This document shows positions 26,567 to 35,545 of a DNA stretch of 64,000 nt, piece after piece; positions within the stretch are counted from its first letter, which is position 1, and the number at the start of each line of letters is the position of its first letter. The DNA comes from Dactylosporangium sp040605635 (GTDB lineage: Bacteria; Actinomycetota; Actinomycetes; Mycobacteriales; Micromonosporaceae). Where the stretch lies: the NCBI RefSeq assembly GCF_040605635.1, contig NZ_JBEXDG010000021.1, positions 1 to 64,000 on the forward strand, in the 5' to 3' direction. Position numbers and translations under genes: made by a program. Under the pieces are notes generated by a model, which was given only the letters and a program-made list of their open reading frames with translations, searched no databases and was not told the origin of the DNA.

Positions 26567-27547
26567 TCACCCAGCGTTCTGAGTTGTGATTCTGGTGATT
26601 CTGCGGGCGAGGTGCGCGAAAGCGTTGGTCAGTTCGACGGGGCTGACGACTTCGATGTCGGCGTCGTAGCGGGCGATGGCAGCCGCGAGGCTGACCCAGG
26701 ACCATGATCCGAGCGTGAGGCGGCAACGGTCGGGGCCGGCTTCTTCCACGAGGCCGTCGCGGGTGTAGAGGGCCACTGTGGCGGCGGGCAGGTGGAGGAT
26801 CACCGTGCCCTGGCAGGGCCAGGCCCCGTTGTCGGACCCGCGGAACTTGCCGACGACGTAGGCGGCGACGTCTCCGCCGGGGAGTTCGCGCGTAGTGAAG
26901 CGTGGCCCGTTGGGGGTGCGCAGGGTGATCCGGTCGGCGCGGAAGGTGCGCCAGTCGTTGCGGTCGAGATCCCATGCGATGAGGTACCAGCGGCCGTCCC
27001 AGGTGATGACGTGGTGGGGTTCGACGCGGCGCGGGGGCGTGTCCGCGCTTTCGGGGCCGTAGTCGAAACGGAGGATCTCGCGGGCGTGGACCGCGGCGCT
27101 GAGAGCCAGCAGCACGTCGCCGTCGACCGGGGTGGCCGGTCGGGTGGTGGGCCGTTCGACAGCGGTGACCCGCAGCGCCTCGATGCGGCGGCGGAGCCGG
27201 GCGGGCATGACCTGGCGGATGGTGTTCAACGCCCGGGCGGCCGCCTCCGCGAGGCCGTCGCCGGAGGCCGGGGTGGTGGCGGCGATCTGCAGGGCGATGG
27301 TCAGGGCGATGGCCTGCTCGTCGTCGAACAGCAGTGGCGGCAGTTCGGTGCCGGCGTTGAGGCGGTAGCCGCCGTCCGGGCCCTTGACCGCCGCGATGGG
27401 ATAGCCGAGCTCGCGCAGCCGGTCGACGTCGCGGCGCACGGTACGCAGGCTGATGTCGAGCCGGTCGGCGAGCAGTGTGCCGGGCCAGTCCCGGCGTGCC
27501 TGCAGCAGCGACAACAGGGCCAGTAGTCGCGCGGAAGTCTTCGGCAT
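26567..27547 (-). CDS. HTH/WYL-domain transcriptional regulator (YafY-like)
   Basis: A 326-residue regulator from ATG 27547 (MPKTSARLLALLSLLQ). N-terminal winged HTH: TLLADRLDISLRTVRRDVDR followed by LRELGYPIAAVKGPDGGYRL. The middle WYL domain is at about 135-215, with the key strand RWYLIAWDLDRNDWRTFRADRI. The C-terminal WCX-like extension ends about residue 310. WYL domains sense ligands such as nucleic acids or nucleotides. It diverges from the VOC gene at 27760 and probably controls that gene and itself through the inverted repeat at 27567-27591. Confidence 0.87.
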   Translation of the reverse strand: MPKTSARLLALLSLLQARRDWPGTLLADRLDISLRTVRRDVDRLRELGYPIAAVKGPDGGYRLNAGTELPPLLFDDEQAIALTIALQIAATTPASGDGLAEAAARALNTIRQVMPARLRRRIEALRVTAVERPTTRPATPVDGDVLLALSAAVHAREILRFDYGPESADTPPRRVEPHHVITWDGRWYLIAWDLDRNDWRTFRADRITLRTPNGPRFTTRELPGGDVAAYVVGKFRGSDNGAWPCQGTVILHLPAATVALYTRDGLVEEAGPDRCRLTLGSWSWVSLAAAIARYDADIEVVSPVELTNAFAHLARRITRITTQNAG

Positions 27548-27566
27548 GAGCCTGATTCTCCCGGAA

Positions 27567-27591
27567 GTAGGTGACGCATCCTGGCACCTAC
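27567..27591. promoter_or_regulatory. Inverted repeat GTAGGTG-N11-CACCTAC, probable WYL-regulator operator
   Basis: Perfect 7-base arms at 27567-27573 and 27585-27591 with an 11-base spacer, about one and a half to two helical turns between half-site centres. It lies in the divergent region, 20-44 bases upstream of the WYL regulator start and about 170 bases before the VOC gene start. A position this close to the regulator gene favours autoregulation. Confidence 0.55.
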
Positions 27592-27759
27592 CCCTGCGAA
27601 CCTTGGACTCACGCCGGACAGCACGGCAACCCACGACGACGGAGTCGACACATGGTCGACGTTCTGGACGGCAGCGCGCGGAGCTGCCGATCCAGCGTCC
27701 ACGTCCCTCTACCTGCGTACCGGGCGAAACGCTCGAAATATCAAGAAGGAGTCATCGTC

Positions 27760-28221
27760 ATGACGATCACCACCACCACGCACCTGAACTTCCGCGGCGA
27801 CGCCCGTCAGGCGCTCGAGTTCTACCAGTCCGTGTTCGGCGGGCACCTCACGGTCGTGGCGTACGGCGACTTCGGCATGCCGAAGGAACTGCCCGATGCC
27901 GGCAAGGTCGTCTTCGGGCAGCTCACCGCCGAGACCGGCTTCAGCATCGCGGCGTACGACGCGCCCAGCCAGTCTCCGGCCGCCGCGGCGCCGACCGTCA
28001 CCACCCGGGAGAACGGCCTGACGCTGACCGGCGAGCGGTTCTTCGTCGCCGTCGGCGGTGAGACCGCCGAGGAGGTCAGTGCGCTGTGGGACAAGCTCTC
28101 CGACGGCGCGGAGATCGTCGAGAAGTTCGGCCCGGCGCCGTTCGCCCCTGGCTTCGGCATGCTGACCGACCGTTTCGGCGTGACCTGGATCCTCCAGGTC
28201 ACCGCCGCCTACAACGGCTAA
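27760..28221 (+). CDS. VOC family protein (PhnB/glyoxalase-like)
   Basis: A 153-residue protein of the vicinal-oxygen-chelate fold in its PhnB-like form: HLNFRGDARQALEFYQSVFGG, the central ERFFVAVGGETAEEV and the C-terminal GMLTDRFGVTWILQV. Start ATG 27760 has a clear RBS (AAGGAG, 9 bases upstream). PhnB-like members are often small-molecule-binding or resistance-type proteins rather than enzymes, and the metal ligands are not all obvious here. It is followed 75 bases later by an aldo/keto reductase, likely in the same transcription unit under the WYL regulator. Confidence 0.87.
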   Translation: MTITTTTHLNFRGDARQALEFYQSVFGGHLTVVAYGDFGMPKELPDAGKVVFGQLTAETGFSIAAYDAPSQSPAAAAPTVTTRENGLTLTGERFFVAVGGETAEEVSALWDKLSDGAEIVEKFGPAPFAPGFGMLTDRFGVTWILQVTAAYNG

Positions 28222-28296
28222 CCTTCGATCTGGTCCGAGGCGGCCTCACGAGGCCGTCTCGGGCTTCCGCCCCCGTTTGATGAAGGAACAGCAGAC

Positions 28297-29337
28297 ATGC
28301 GCATGCGTCCCCTGGGCCGCACCGGCATTCAGGTCAGCCCCTACTGCCTGGGCACCATGATGTTCGGCCCGTACGGCAACCCCGACCCCGACGACTGCGT
28401 CAGGATCATCCACAAGGCACTCGACGCCGGCGTCAACTTCATCGACACCGCCGACGTCTACGGCGGTGACGGCGAGACCGAGCGAACCGTGGGCAGGGCG
28501 CTACGGGGCCGGCGCGACGACGTCGTGCTCGCTACCAAGTTCAACGGGCCGATGGGCGCCGACCCCAACCAGCGCGGCAGCTCCCGCCGGTACGTCATCA
28601 CCGCCGTCGAGGCGTCGTTGCGGCGCCTCGGCGTCGACCACATCGACCTCTACCAGGTGCATCACCCCGACCCGGGCACCGACATCGAGGAAACCCTCGC
28701 CGCCCTGACCGACCTGATGCGGGCCGGCAAGATCCGCGCGATCGGCCACTCCAGCCTGCCCGCCGCGGAGATCGTCGAGGCGCAGTGGGTCTCCGAGCGG
28801 CGCGGGCTGGCCCGCTTCCGCACCGAACAACCGCCGTACTCCATCTTGAACCGCGGCATCGAACGCGAGGTCCTTCCGGTCTGTGAACGCTACGGGCTGG
28901 GCACGCTGGTCTGGAGCCCATTGGCGATGGGCCTGCTCACCGGCCGTCACCGCAAGGGCGGCACCGATCAGGTCTCCAATGCCCGCATGCACTGGGTGCC
29001 CAGGCACATGACCGACGAGAACAAGCTCGACGCCGTCGAACAGCTCCTCCCGATCGCCGAGCAGGCGGGCCTGCCGCTCACCCATCTCGCCATGGCCTTC
29101 GCGATCACCCATCCCGCGGTCACCTCGGCGATCATCGGCCCGCGGACCATGGCGCAGCTCGACGACCTGCTCGCCGGTGCCGGTACGACCCTCGACGACT
29201 CGGTTCTCGACGAGATCGACAAGGTCGTCCCGCCCGGCGTCGACCTGGGCCCACTCGACGTCTCGTACGTGCCACCCGCGCTCACGCAGCCCGACCTACG
29301 CCGCCGCCGTCATGGCGACCGCGCCGCGACAGCGTGA
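28297..29337 (+). CDS. Aldo/keto reductase
   Basis: A 346-residue NADPH-dependent oxidoreductase with the AKR tetrad: Asp50 (FIDTADVYG), Tyr55, Lys81 (VVLATKFNG) and His in YQVHHPDP (122-123). The C-terminal cofactor segment AIIGPRTMAQLDDLL is present. It fits the YajO/Tas-like soluble AKR group. Substrate unknown. An upstream palindrome-like GGCCTCACGAGGCCG near 28240 may separate it from the VOC gene, but a common transcript remains likely. Confidence 0.9.
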   Translation: MRMRPLGRTGIQVSPYCLGTMMFGPYGNPDPDDCVRIIHKALDAGVNFIDTADVYGGDGETERTVGRALRGRRDDVVLATKFNGPMGADPNQRGSSRRYVITAVEASLRRLGVDHIDLYQVHHPDPGTDIEETLAALTDLMRAGKIRAIGHSSLPAAEIVEAQWVSERRGLARFRTEQPPYSILNRGIEREVLPVCERYGLGTLVWSPLAMGLLTGRHRKGGTDQVSNARMHWVPRHMTDENKLDAVEQLLPIAEQAGLPLTHLAMAFAITHPAVTSAIIGPRTMAQLDDLLAGAGTTLDDSVLDEIDKVVPPGVDLGPLDVSYVPPALTQPDLRRRRHGDRAATA

Positions 29338-29390
29338 CAGACGCAGATAGAGACGAAGACCGAGCCGCGGACGCAGCCAGCGTCGCCATT

Positions 29391-30086
29391 TCAGGAAGCG
29401 GCTGCGAGGTCGGTTCCTGGGATCAAGAGGCGGCCGTCGTGGACCTCGGTGATCTGGTCGGCGGCGGTGAGGTGGGCGCGGTCGTGGGTGACCAGGACGG
29501 TGGCGGTGGCTCGCTGGTGGGTGAGTCGGGTGATCAGGTCGATGATCGTGGCGCCGCGTTCGTGGTCGAGGGCGCTGGTGGGTTCATCGACCAGTAGGAC
29601 GGTGGGGTCGTTCATGAGGGCCCTGGCGATGTTGACGCGTTGGCGCTGGCCGCCGGAGAGCTGGTGTGGGCGCCGGTCGGCCTGGGCGGCCATGCCGACG
29701 GCGTCGAGCAGGTCGAGGGTGCGGCGGCGGGCGGTCGCCGGGCGGCGTCCGTCGATGACGGCCATGACCTGCAGTTGTTCGGCAGCGGTGAGCGCGGGTA
29801 GCAGGTTGGGTTGCTGGAAGACGATGCCGATGCTGCGGCGGCGCAGAGCGGCTTGGTCGCGACGGCTGAGGTCGGTGACGGTGGTGCCGTCGATGGTCAC
29901 GGTGCCGCTGTCCGGGGTGACGAGGGTGGCGGCGACGGCGAGCAGGCTGGATTTGCCGGAGCCTGACGGGCCGACGACGGCGGTGAGGGTGCCGCGGGGA
30001 ACGTCGAGGCTGACGTGGTCGAGGGCGGTCAGGCGGGTGTCGCCGTCGGGGTAGGTGAGGGTGACGTCTTGCAGGTGCAGGGTCAT
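29391..30086 (-). CDS. ABC transporter ATP-binding protein (MacB/LolD type)
   Basis: A 231-residue ATPase: Walker A GPSGSGKSS, Q loop FQQPNLLPALTA, signature LSGGQRQRVNIARAL, Walker B VLLVDEPTSALD, and H-loop VTHDRAH. It groups with the ATPases that pair with FtsX/MacB-type permeases. Its start overlaps the stop of the permease gene (ATGA at 30083-30086), so it is the second gene of the unit. The pair is divergently transcribed from a two-component system, the layout typical of peptide- or antibiotic-responsive exporters. Confidence 0.92.
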   Translation of the reverse strand: MTLHLQDVTLTYPDGDTRLTALDHVSLDVPRGTLTAVVGPSGSGKSSLLAVAATLVTPDSGTVTIDGTTVTDLSRRDQAALRRRSIGIVFQQPNLLPALTAAEQLQVMAVIDGRRPATARRRTLDLLDAVGMAAQADRRPHQLSGGQRQRVNIARALMNDPTVLLVDEPTSALDHERGATIIDLITRLTHQRATATVLVTHDRAHLTAADQITEVHDGRLLIPGTDLAAAS

Positions 30087-31243
30087 CGGGCGCTCCCGAG
30101 GGCGGTCAGCGGGTCGACGGAGGTGATGCGGCGGATGGACAGGGCTGCGCCGAGCACGCCGAGCCCGATCATGATCGAGGCGGGCACGAGCATGGTGGCG
30201 GGGCTGAGGAGGAACGGCACGGTGGTGCCGGCGACGAGAGCGCCGGCAGCGGCGGCGAGGGCGGTGCCGGTCAGGGTGCCGGCAGTGAGCAGGACGGCGG
30301 CTTGTCCGAGGGCGTCGCGCAGCAGGCCGGCGGTGGAGGCGCCGAGGGCTTTGAGGACGGCGACGTCGCCGCTGCGCTGCATGGTCCAGACGGTGAAGAA
30401 GGCACCGATGACCAGGGCGGAGATGGCGAACAGGAAGCCGCGCATCAGTTGCAGGGAGCCGTTCTCGGAGGTGTAGGAGCCGATCGCGGACAGCGAGTCG
30501 TCGCGGGTGACGGTGCGGGTGCCGGCCGTCTGGTCGCCGGCGGCGATGTCGGCTCCGCTGGTGGTGGTCAAGACGATCACGGTCGCGGTCGCCCGGTCTG
30601 GGTCGCTGGTGGGTGGGGTGGTCTGGCGCCAGGTGGTGAGGCTGGTCCAGACGACTGGGGTGTGGCTGAAGGAGGCGTCGCCGTGGACGGCGGCGACGGT
30701 CAGGCTCCGCCCGGCGAGGGTGACGGAGTCACCGGCGTCGAGTCCGAGGTCAGCGGCGGCGGTGGTGGACAGCACCACGGATCGGTCGTCGATGCGGTCT
30801 GCGGCGGGGGCGAGCGTGGAGCGGGGTTGAACGCCGAACACCGACACGGCGACGGTGGTGCCGCCGGTGGTGGCGCGGGTGATGCTGATGCCGAGTGGTT
30901 CGGCGCTGGTGACCCCGGGTGTGCGGGTCCAGTGCTGCCATTGCTGTGCGGTGACGGTGGAGTTGGCGTAGGACAGGTCCTGCCCCGCCGAGGGGGCGTT
31001 GAAGGCGATCCGGTCGGCGGGCAGGCCGGTGATCGCGGAGATGTTCTGTTGCCCGAGTCCGGCTGTCAGCCCGGACAGCAGCCCGACGAGCAGGGTGATC
31101 AGCACGATGACGGCGCCCATCAGGGCGAAGCGGCCTCTGGCGAACTTCAGGTCGCGCCATGCGACGAACACGGTGTGGTACGCCCTTTCCTTCGGCGTGA
31201 TCTGGCGACTTCCACGGTCGCCGCCGACCGGGGGTTCGGGCAT
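30083..31243 (-). CDS. FtsX-like ABC transporter permease
   Basis: A permease of about 386 residues: the first membrane helix is at about 38-60 (ALMGAVIVLITLLVGLL), followed by a large extracytoplasmic MacB-PCD-like domain of about 200 residues, then three C-terminal helices (GFLFAISALVIGAFFTVWTM and others) with the FtsX signature VAVLKALGASTAGLLRDAL. The start is set at ATG 31243; a TTG 9 bases earlier is possible. It should form a dimer with the ATPase encoded just downstream. Transport substrate unknown. Confidence 0.88.
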   Translation of the reverse strand: MPEPPVGGDRGSRQITPKERAYHTVFVAWRDLKFARGRFALMGAVIVLITLLVGLLSGLTAGLGQQNISAITGLPADRIAFNAPSAGQDLSYANSTVTAQQWQHWTRTPGVTSAEPLGISITRATTGGTTVAVSVFGVQPRSTLAPAADRIDDRSVVLSTTAAADLGLDAGDSVTLAGRSLTVAAVHGDASFSHTPVVWTSLTTWRQTTPPTSDPDRATATVIVLTTTSGADIAAGDQTAGTRTVTRDDSLSAIGSYTSENGSLQLMRGFLFAISALVIGAFFTVWTMQRSGDVAVLKALGASTAGLLRDALGQAAVLLTAGTLTGTALAAAAGALVAGTTVPFLLSPATMLVPASIMIGLGVLGAALSIRRITSVDPLTALGSAR

Positions 31244-31320
31244 CTGCCGCAAGACCGGATGCGGCTTGCATCTTTTGACAGAGGCCCGCCGGGCGTGGCT
31301 CTCCGTACGCTGGACAGATC

Positions 31321-32523
31321 ATGTCTTCGACCGCGTCCCACCTGCCGCGCCCGGCCCGTGGCCTGTTGTGGTGCCTGCATCTGCTCCTCGTCGGGCTGCT
31401 GATGCTGGTCAGTGGCCGGGCGGTCGCCGGCGGCGGCGCGCACGTCTGGCTGGTGGTCGCGGTGGCGGGTGTGCTCGCGCTGACCTATGGCGGCGGGGTG
31501 TGGTTCGGGCGTGTTCGCGCGTCGCGCCGGGCGGGCAGGGTGTGGCTGGCCGCGGTCGTCGCGGTGTGGCTGGTCCTGCTGGCCCTGTCCGCGGACGGGG
31601 TATGGGTGGCTTTTCCGCTGTACTTCCTGCAGCTGCACCTGCTGCCGCGCCGAGCCGGTGTGGCCGCGGTGCTGGGCACCGCGATCGTGGCGATCACCGG
31701 TTTCGCCGCCCACGCCGGGGCGCTCACGCTGGCCATCGCGGTCGGGCCGATACTCGGCGCGGCCGTCGCGGTCGCGGTGGTGCGGGGCTACCAGGCCCTG
31801 TACCGGGAGAGCGAACGGCGTCGGCAGCTGATCGAGGAGCTCACCGCCACTCGCGCGGATCTGGCCGCAGCCCAGCACGCCGCGGGGATGCTGGCCGAGC
31901 GGGAACGGCTGGCCCGCGAGATCCACGACACCCTGGCGCAGGGGCTGTCGAGCATCCAGCTGCTGCTGCGGGCCGCCGAACGTGCGCTGCCCGACACCGC
32001 GTCAACGGCCGCTCGGCACGTCGCGCAGGCTCGGCAGGCCGCCGTCGACAACCTCGCCGAGGCCCGCCGCTTCGTCGCCGCGCTCGCCCCACCCGCGCTG
32101 GACGACGCCGGCCTGGTCGAAGCCCTCGAGCAGCTGTGCGCCACCACGACCGCACGGCACCGGATCACCGCCCGCTTGCACCGCACGGGCGAGCCGGTGC
32201 CGCTGTCCTCCGCGACCGAGATCGCGCTGCTGCGCATCGCCCAGTCCGCCCTGTCCAACGTCGTCCGGCACGCCGGCGCCGACACCGTGGACGTCACCCT
32301 CAGCTACCTCGGCGACCAGGTCGCCCTGGACATCGTCGATGACGGCACCGGCTTCGGCCCCGCCCAGCTCGCCGCCACGGAGCCGAGCAACGGCGGATTC
32401 GGGCTCGCAGCTATGCGCGCCCGCGCCCACGCGCTCGGCGGCACCCTCACCATCGAGGCCACCGGCGGGCATGGCACCGCGCTGGCCGTTCAGGTACCCA
32501 CCGGCGCCGGGACCAACGCATGA
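31321..32523 (+). CDS. Sensor histidine kinase (HisKA_3/NarL type)
   Basis: A 400-residue kinase with five or six N-terminal membrane segments (about 15-155) and almost no extracytoplasmic loops, i.e. an intramembrane-type sensor. Then a coiled linker, the H box ERERLAREIHDTLAQGLS with His202, and an HATPase domain with DDGTGFGP and GGFGLAAMRARAHALGG. Membrane-embedded sensors of this kind beside ABC exporters usually respond to envelope stress or to the exporter. It overlaps the response regulator by ATGA and diverges from the ABC operon across 77 bases. Confidence 0.92.
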   Translation: MSSTASHLPRPARGLLWCLHLLLVGLLMLVSGRAVAGGGAHVWLVVAVAGVLALTYGGGVWFGRVRASRRAGRVWLAAVVAVWLVLLALSADGVWVAFPLYFLQLHLLPRRAGVAAVLGTAIVAITGFAAHAGALTLAIAVGPILGAAVAVAVVRGYQALYRESERRRQLIEELTATRADLAAAQHAAGMLAERERLAREIHDTLAQGLSSIQLLLRAAERALPDTASTAARHVAQARQAAVDNLAEARRFVAALAPPALDDAGLVEALEQLCATTTARHRITARLHRTGEPVPLSSATEIALLRIAQSALSNVVRHAGADTVDVTLSYLGDQVALDIVDDGTGFGPAQLAATEPSNGGFGLAAMRARAHALGGTLTIEATGGHGTALAVQVPTGAGTNA

Positions 32524-33158
32524 CCGCCGCCGCGACGATCCGCCTGCTGATCGCCGACGACCACCCGATCGTGCGGGCAGGCCTGCGTGCCGTACTGGAG
32601 ACCGAACCCGATCTGACGGTGGTGGCCGAGGCCGCCACCGCCGAGCAGGCCGTCACCCGCGCCGCGGGCGGTGACATCGACGTTGTCCTCATGGACCTGC
32701 AATTCAGAGGCGGCATGACCGGCGCCGAAGCCACCGCCGCGATCACCGCACACCCTGGCGCACCCCGCGTGGTGATCGTGACGACCTACGACACCGACGC
32801 CGACACCCTGCCCGCCATCGCCGCCGGCGCCACCGCCTACCTGCTCAAAGACGCCCCACCGGAAGAGCTGGCCGCCGCCGTGCGCACCGCCGCGGCCGGC
32901 CGCACCACCCTCGCCCCCGCCATCGCGGACCGGCTGATGAACCGCCTGCGCCAACCCGATACCGCACTGACCCGCCGCGAGACCGAGGTCCTCACCCTGG
33001 TCGCCCAGGGCCTGTCCAACCGGGCGATCGGCGCCCGCCTGCACCTGACCGAAGGCACCGTCAAGTCGCATCTGGCCCGCATCTACCTCAAGCTCGGCGT
33101 CGACTCCCGCACCTCCGCGGTCGCCACGGCCACCACCCTCGGCCTCATCCGTCGCTGA
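32520..33158 (+). CDS. NarL/LuxR-family response regulator
   Basis: A 212-residue regulator. The receiver domain has the acidic pair in LLIADDHPIVRAGL, phospho-acceptor Asp59 (VVLMDLQF), Thr in IVTTYDT and Lys in YLLKDAPP. The C-terminal LuxR HTH spans about 145-210 (LTRRETEVLTLVAQGLSNRA, then VKSHLARIYLKLGVDSRTSA). Translationally coupled to its kinase. The obvious candidate target is the divergent ABC exporter at 29391-31243. Confidence 0.94.
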   Translation: MTAAATIRLLIADDHPIVRAGLRAVLETEPDLTVVAEAATAEQAVTRAAGGDIDVVLMDLQFRGGMTGAEATAAITAHPGAPRVVIVTTYDTDADTLPAIAAGATAYLLKDAPPEELAAAVRTAAAGRTTLAPAIADRLMNRLRQPDTALTRRETEVLTLVAQGLSNRAIGARLHLTEGTVKSHLARIYLKLGVDSRTSAVATATTLGLIRR

Positions 33159-33506
33159 CCGGCCCTGTTCGCGACGCCGGCGGTAACAGGCATAGCCGAC
33201 CAACTCGGCCGTCGGCACCGAGCTGTGGGAGCTGAAGGCTCGCTTGCTCAACGCTGCCCGGCACGCAGCAGGTTGAGCCATGGTGGTCTCCGCGCACTTC
33301 TCGGCCTATGGTGGGCGGATGTATCCGGTCGGCACACAGGCCCGCACCGTCGTCAGCATGCTGCCGACGGTGGTCGCCGGCTGCCGTGCGGCATGGTGCG
33401 CGCCGCAGTTCCGTGCTGCTGCCGTCCGCGTGGAGTTGCCCAGCCCACCGCAGTCCGGTCGTGGTCCTCCTCGTGGTCGTCATTCCGTTGCGGGTAACGA
33501 CCACCA

Positions 33507-33537
33507 GGGCGAAGCTTCACAGCTTCGGCCCTTTTTT
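33507..33537 (+). terminator. Intrinsic terminator placed 20 bases before the DksA/TraR-like start (possible attenuator)
   Basis: A GGGCGAAGCT arm, TCAC loop and AGCTTCG-G-CCC arm (one bulged G) is followed by six T. This is a textbook rho-independent terminator on the + strand, rare in such GC-rich DNA. The gene upstream on this strand ended 350 bases earlier (33158) and no gene fills 33159-33506. Only 19 bases separate the T tract from the next start codon (33557), so the element sits in the leader of that gene. Confidence 0.75.
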
Positions 33538-33556
33538 GTTTGTAAAGAGAGTGGGC

Positions 33557-33883
33557 ATGATGAGCAGGGATACACGCATTGCGGCCGACCAACACTGGAT
33601 CGAAGAGCTGCGGATGACGCTCGTCGAACAGTTCGAAACGCAGACCGCCAGGCTGACGCAGCTCACTGCGGACACCGGCGACCCGTCCGAGGCGCACACG
33701 CAGGCGGCGCTGCGGGCCAACGTCCGGCAGCAACTGGACCAGATCACCGGCGCGCTGGGGCGGATCGCGCAGGGCCGCTACGGCAACTGCGACAAGTGCG
33801 GCGTGCCGATTCCGCAGGAGCGCCTGCAGCTGCTGCCCCACGCCCGCTTCTGCATGCCCTGCCAGCAACGGCACAGCAGCTGA
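33557..33883 (+). CDS. DksA/TraR-family C4 zinc-finger protein
   Basis: A 108-residue protein from ATG 33557 (MMSRDTRIAADQ), with a helical coiled N-terminal half and a C-terminal C4 zinc finger: Cys78-x2-Cys81 ... Cys99-x2-Cys102 (YGNCDKCGVPI and RFCMPCQQ). Actinobacterial members of this family are mostly shorter than E. coli DksA, and an effect on RNA polymerase is inferred rather than shown. The acidic tip residues of true DksA (DxxDxA) are not obvious. Its mRNA leader contains a strong terminator, suggesting attenuation; a second hairpin closes the gene. Confidence 0.85.
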   Translation: MMSRDTRIAADQHWIEELRMTLVEQFETQTARLTQLTADTGDPSEAHTQAALRANVRQQLDQITGALGRIAQGRYGNCDKCGVPIPQERLQLLPHARFCMPCQQRHSS

Positions 33884-33897
33884 CAGACCGCCGGGCT

Positions 33898-33921
33898 GCC
33901 GTGCGGTCAACACCGCACGGC
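33898..33921 (+). terminator. Hairpin terminator after the DksA/TraR-like gene
   Basis: A perfect 10-base stem GCCGTGCGGT / ACCGCACGGC with loop CAAC, extendable by about four more pairs, starts 15 bases after the stop codon. No T tract follows, as is usual for actinomycete terminators. The remaining sequence to 34270 shows no gene. Confidence 0.6.
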
Positions 33922-34270
33922 GGCCTGTCGGCGGCAGTCGGGCGACGACCGGCTGCCGTACGGTGTCGAACCGTGCAGGCTGACCTGAGCGTCGGACGCC
34001 AAGCTTCATGACCTGGCTCCGCGCCGCCCTGCCCGTGTCGCGACGATGCCAAGCGGACGCCGCCCCGTCGCGCACTTCGGTCTGGATCGGCCGCGCCGCC
34101 GGCCCCACGATGTCGGTCGAGTGCGTGTGTGTGGACGCCCGATCGCGGTGCGGGTGACGATGAACGTGCGCCAGCAAGCTCGGTACGCCCACGTACGGTC
34201 GCCGGTCGTCGTGGAGTGAGTAAACCCGGACTGATTGACTTGTTTCAACCGCTTTGGTCATGTTGCAGAT

Positions 34271-35117
34271 ATGGGTCTGCGTGGAAGCCCGGGATTGCTG
34301 GGCGAGCACGACTTCCGGCAGTTGTTCGTCGCTGACACGATCAGCCAGTTGGGCAGCCAGATCAGTGTGTTGGCGTTGCCTTTGGTCGCCGTGGTTGCGC
34401 TGGACGCCTCCAACTTCGAGGTGGGTGCACTGACCGCCTGCGGCATGATGGCGTTCCTGCTGATCGGCCTACCTGTTCGGCGATCAGCTGCTACGCGCGA
34501 TCGCGCTGTCCATCTCGTCGTACAACCTTCTGTCCGGGATCCGGAGCGCGATGCTCATTGTGCTGCTGGCCGGAGTCCTGCATCTCCCCGCCGGGACGAT
34601 CGGCGTGTTCTTCTCGATCGCCTCCGTGGGAGCACTGATCGGCGCGCTGACCGCCAGACGGGTCGCCGCGCGAATCGGGCAAGGCCCGGCGATCTGGATC
34701 CCGGTCGCGGTGACCGCGCCGCTGCAACTGGTGATTCCAGCGGCCCAGCCCGGGTGGCTGCTGTGGGCAGCGGCCGCCGCGTCATTCGTCATCTACTGCT
34801 GCGTCTCGGTCAACAACATCACCCAGGTCAGCTTCCGCCAAGGCATCACCCCGGAACACCTGTTGGGCCGGATGAACGCCACCATGCGCTTCCTCGTCTG
34901 GGGCACCGCCCCGCTCGGCGCTCTCATCGGCGGTGTCCTCGGCCAGCTCCTCGACGCCAGGACAGCACTGTGGATCGCCGCCGCAGCAGGGCTGCTGCCG
35001 GTATTGCCTCTGCTCTTCTCACCGCTGCGAACCATGCGCACGCTCCCGGCCCAGCCTGAACGGGAACCAAAGCCTACGTCGCCGTCCCACGCCGCCAGTT
35101 CCGACGCTGCCGGATAG
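34271..35117 (+). pseudogene. MFS transporter remnant with internal deletion and frameshift
   Basis: From ATG 34271 the first 65 or so residues match the start of an EntS-like MFS exporter (DFRQLFVADTISQLGSQISV, ALDASNFEVGALTACG). After about 34470 the frame changes. The second half resumes in another frame (FGDQLLRAIALSIS, then ASVGALIGALTARRVAARIG, FRQGITPEHLLGRMNATMRF and GTAPLGALIGGVLG), ending at 35117. About 150 residues of the middle, helices 3 to 6, are gone. Intact relatives are about 400-430 residues. Non-functional. Confidence 0.78.
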
Positions 35118-35310
35118 GAAGCCCGATCCGCTGCTGGACCTGGCGGTGCAGCCCGAGGAGAGCTTTCTGTCCGACGCTTACTTCGTCTCCGGGAAGCTGT
35201 ACCCGAACGTCGACTTCTACACCGGCCTCATCTACAAGGCGATGGGCTTCCCGACCGCAATGTTCACCCCCATCTTCGCGCTCGGCGCCGGCTCCGGGCG
35301 TCAGCAGAGG
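35116..35310 (+). pseudogene. 3' fragment of a citrate synthase gene
   Basis: About 60 residues match the conserved C-terminal part of citrate synthase: DPLLDLAVQPEE, LSDAYFVSGKLYPNVDFYTG and LIYKAMGFPTAMFTPIFALG, including the Arg/Tyr-bearing YPNVDFYTG segment. There is no 5' part, and the sequence after about 35305 no longer fits the family. It abuts the dead MFS gene, so this is a junction of two unrelated truncated genes. Confidence 0.8.
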
Positions 35311-35545
35311 CTGTCCCGTACCTGCGAAGAAGCTGGTGGGAGCGCTGATGCTCCTCAGCCGACCTGGCGACGGCCGATGCTCAAGGTCGGGTAGCTCAAG
35401 GACATCGGTAAGGCGCCGTCAAAAAGCTCCACGCCCTGAGCGGTGCATACCCCCTCAAAAGCTCACAACGGACCGGAAGGAGGAGGCGTCGGAGCATGTG
35501 GATGACGGTGCGGATGTGTCGGTAGAGCGTGGGACCATCCCAGAC

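Noticed and set aside
26030..26589. Several frames through the CRISPR region
   Set aside because: They translate the repeats (TIPASAGS-type peptides), a known artefact of CRISPR arrays.
33884..34270. Gap after the DksA-like gene
   Set aside because: Checked on both strands; apart from the terminator hairpin at 33898-33921 nothing is supported.
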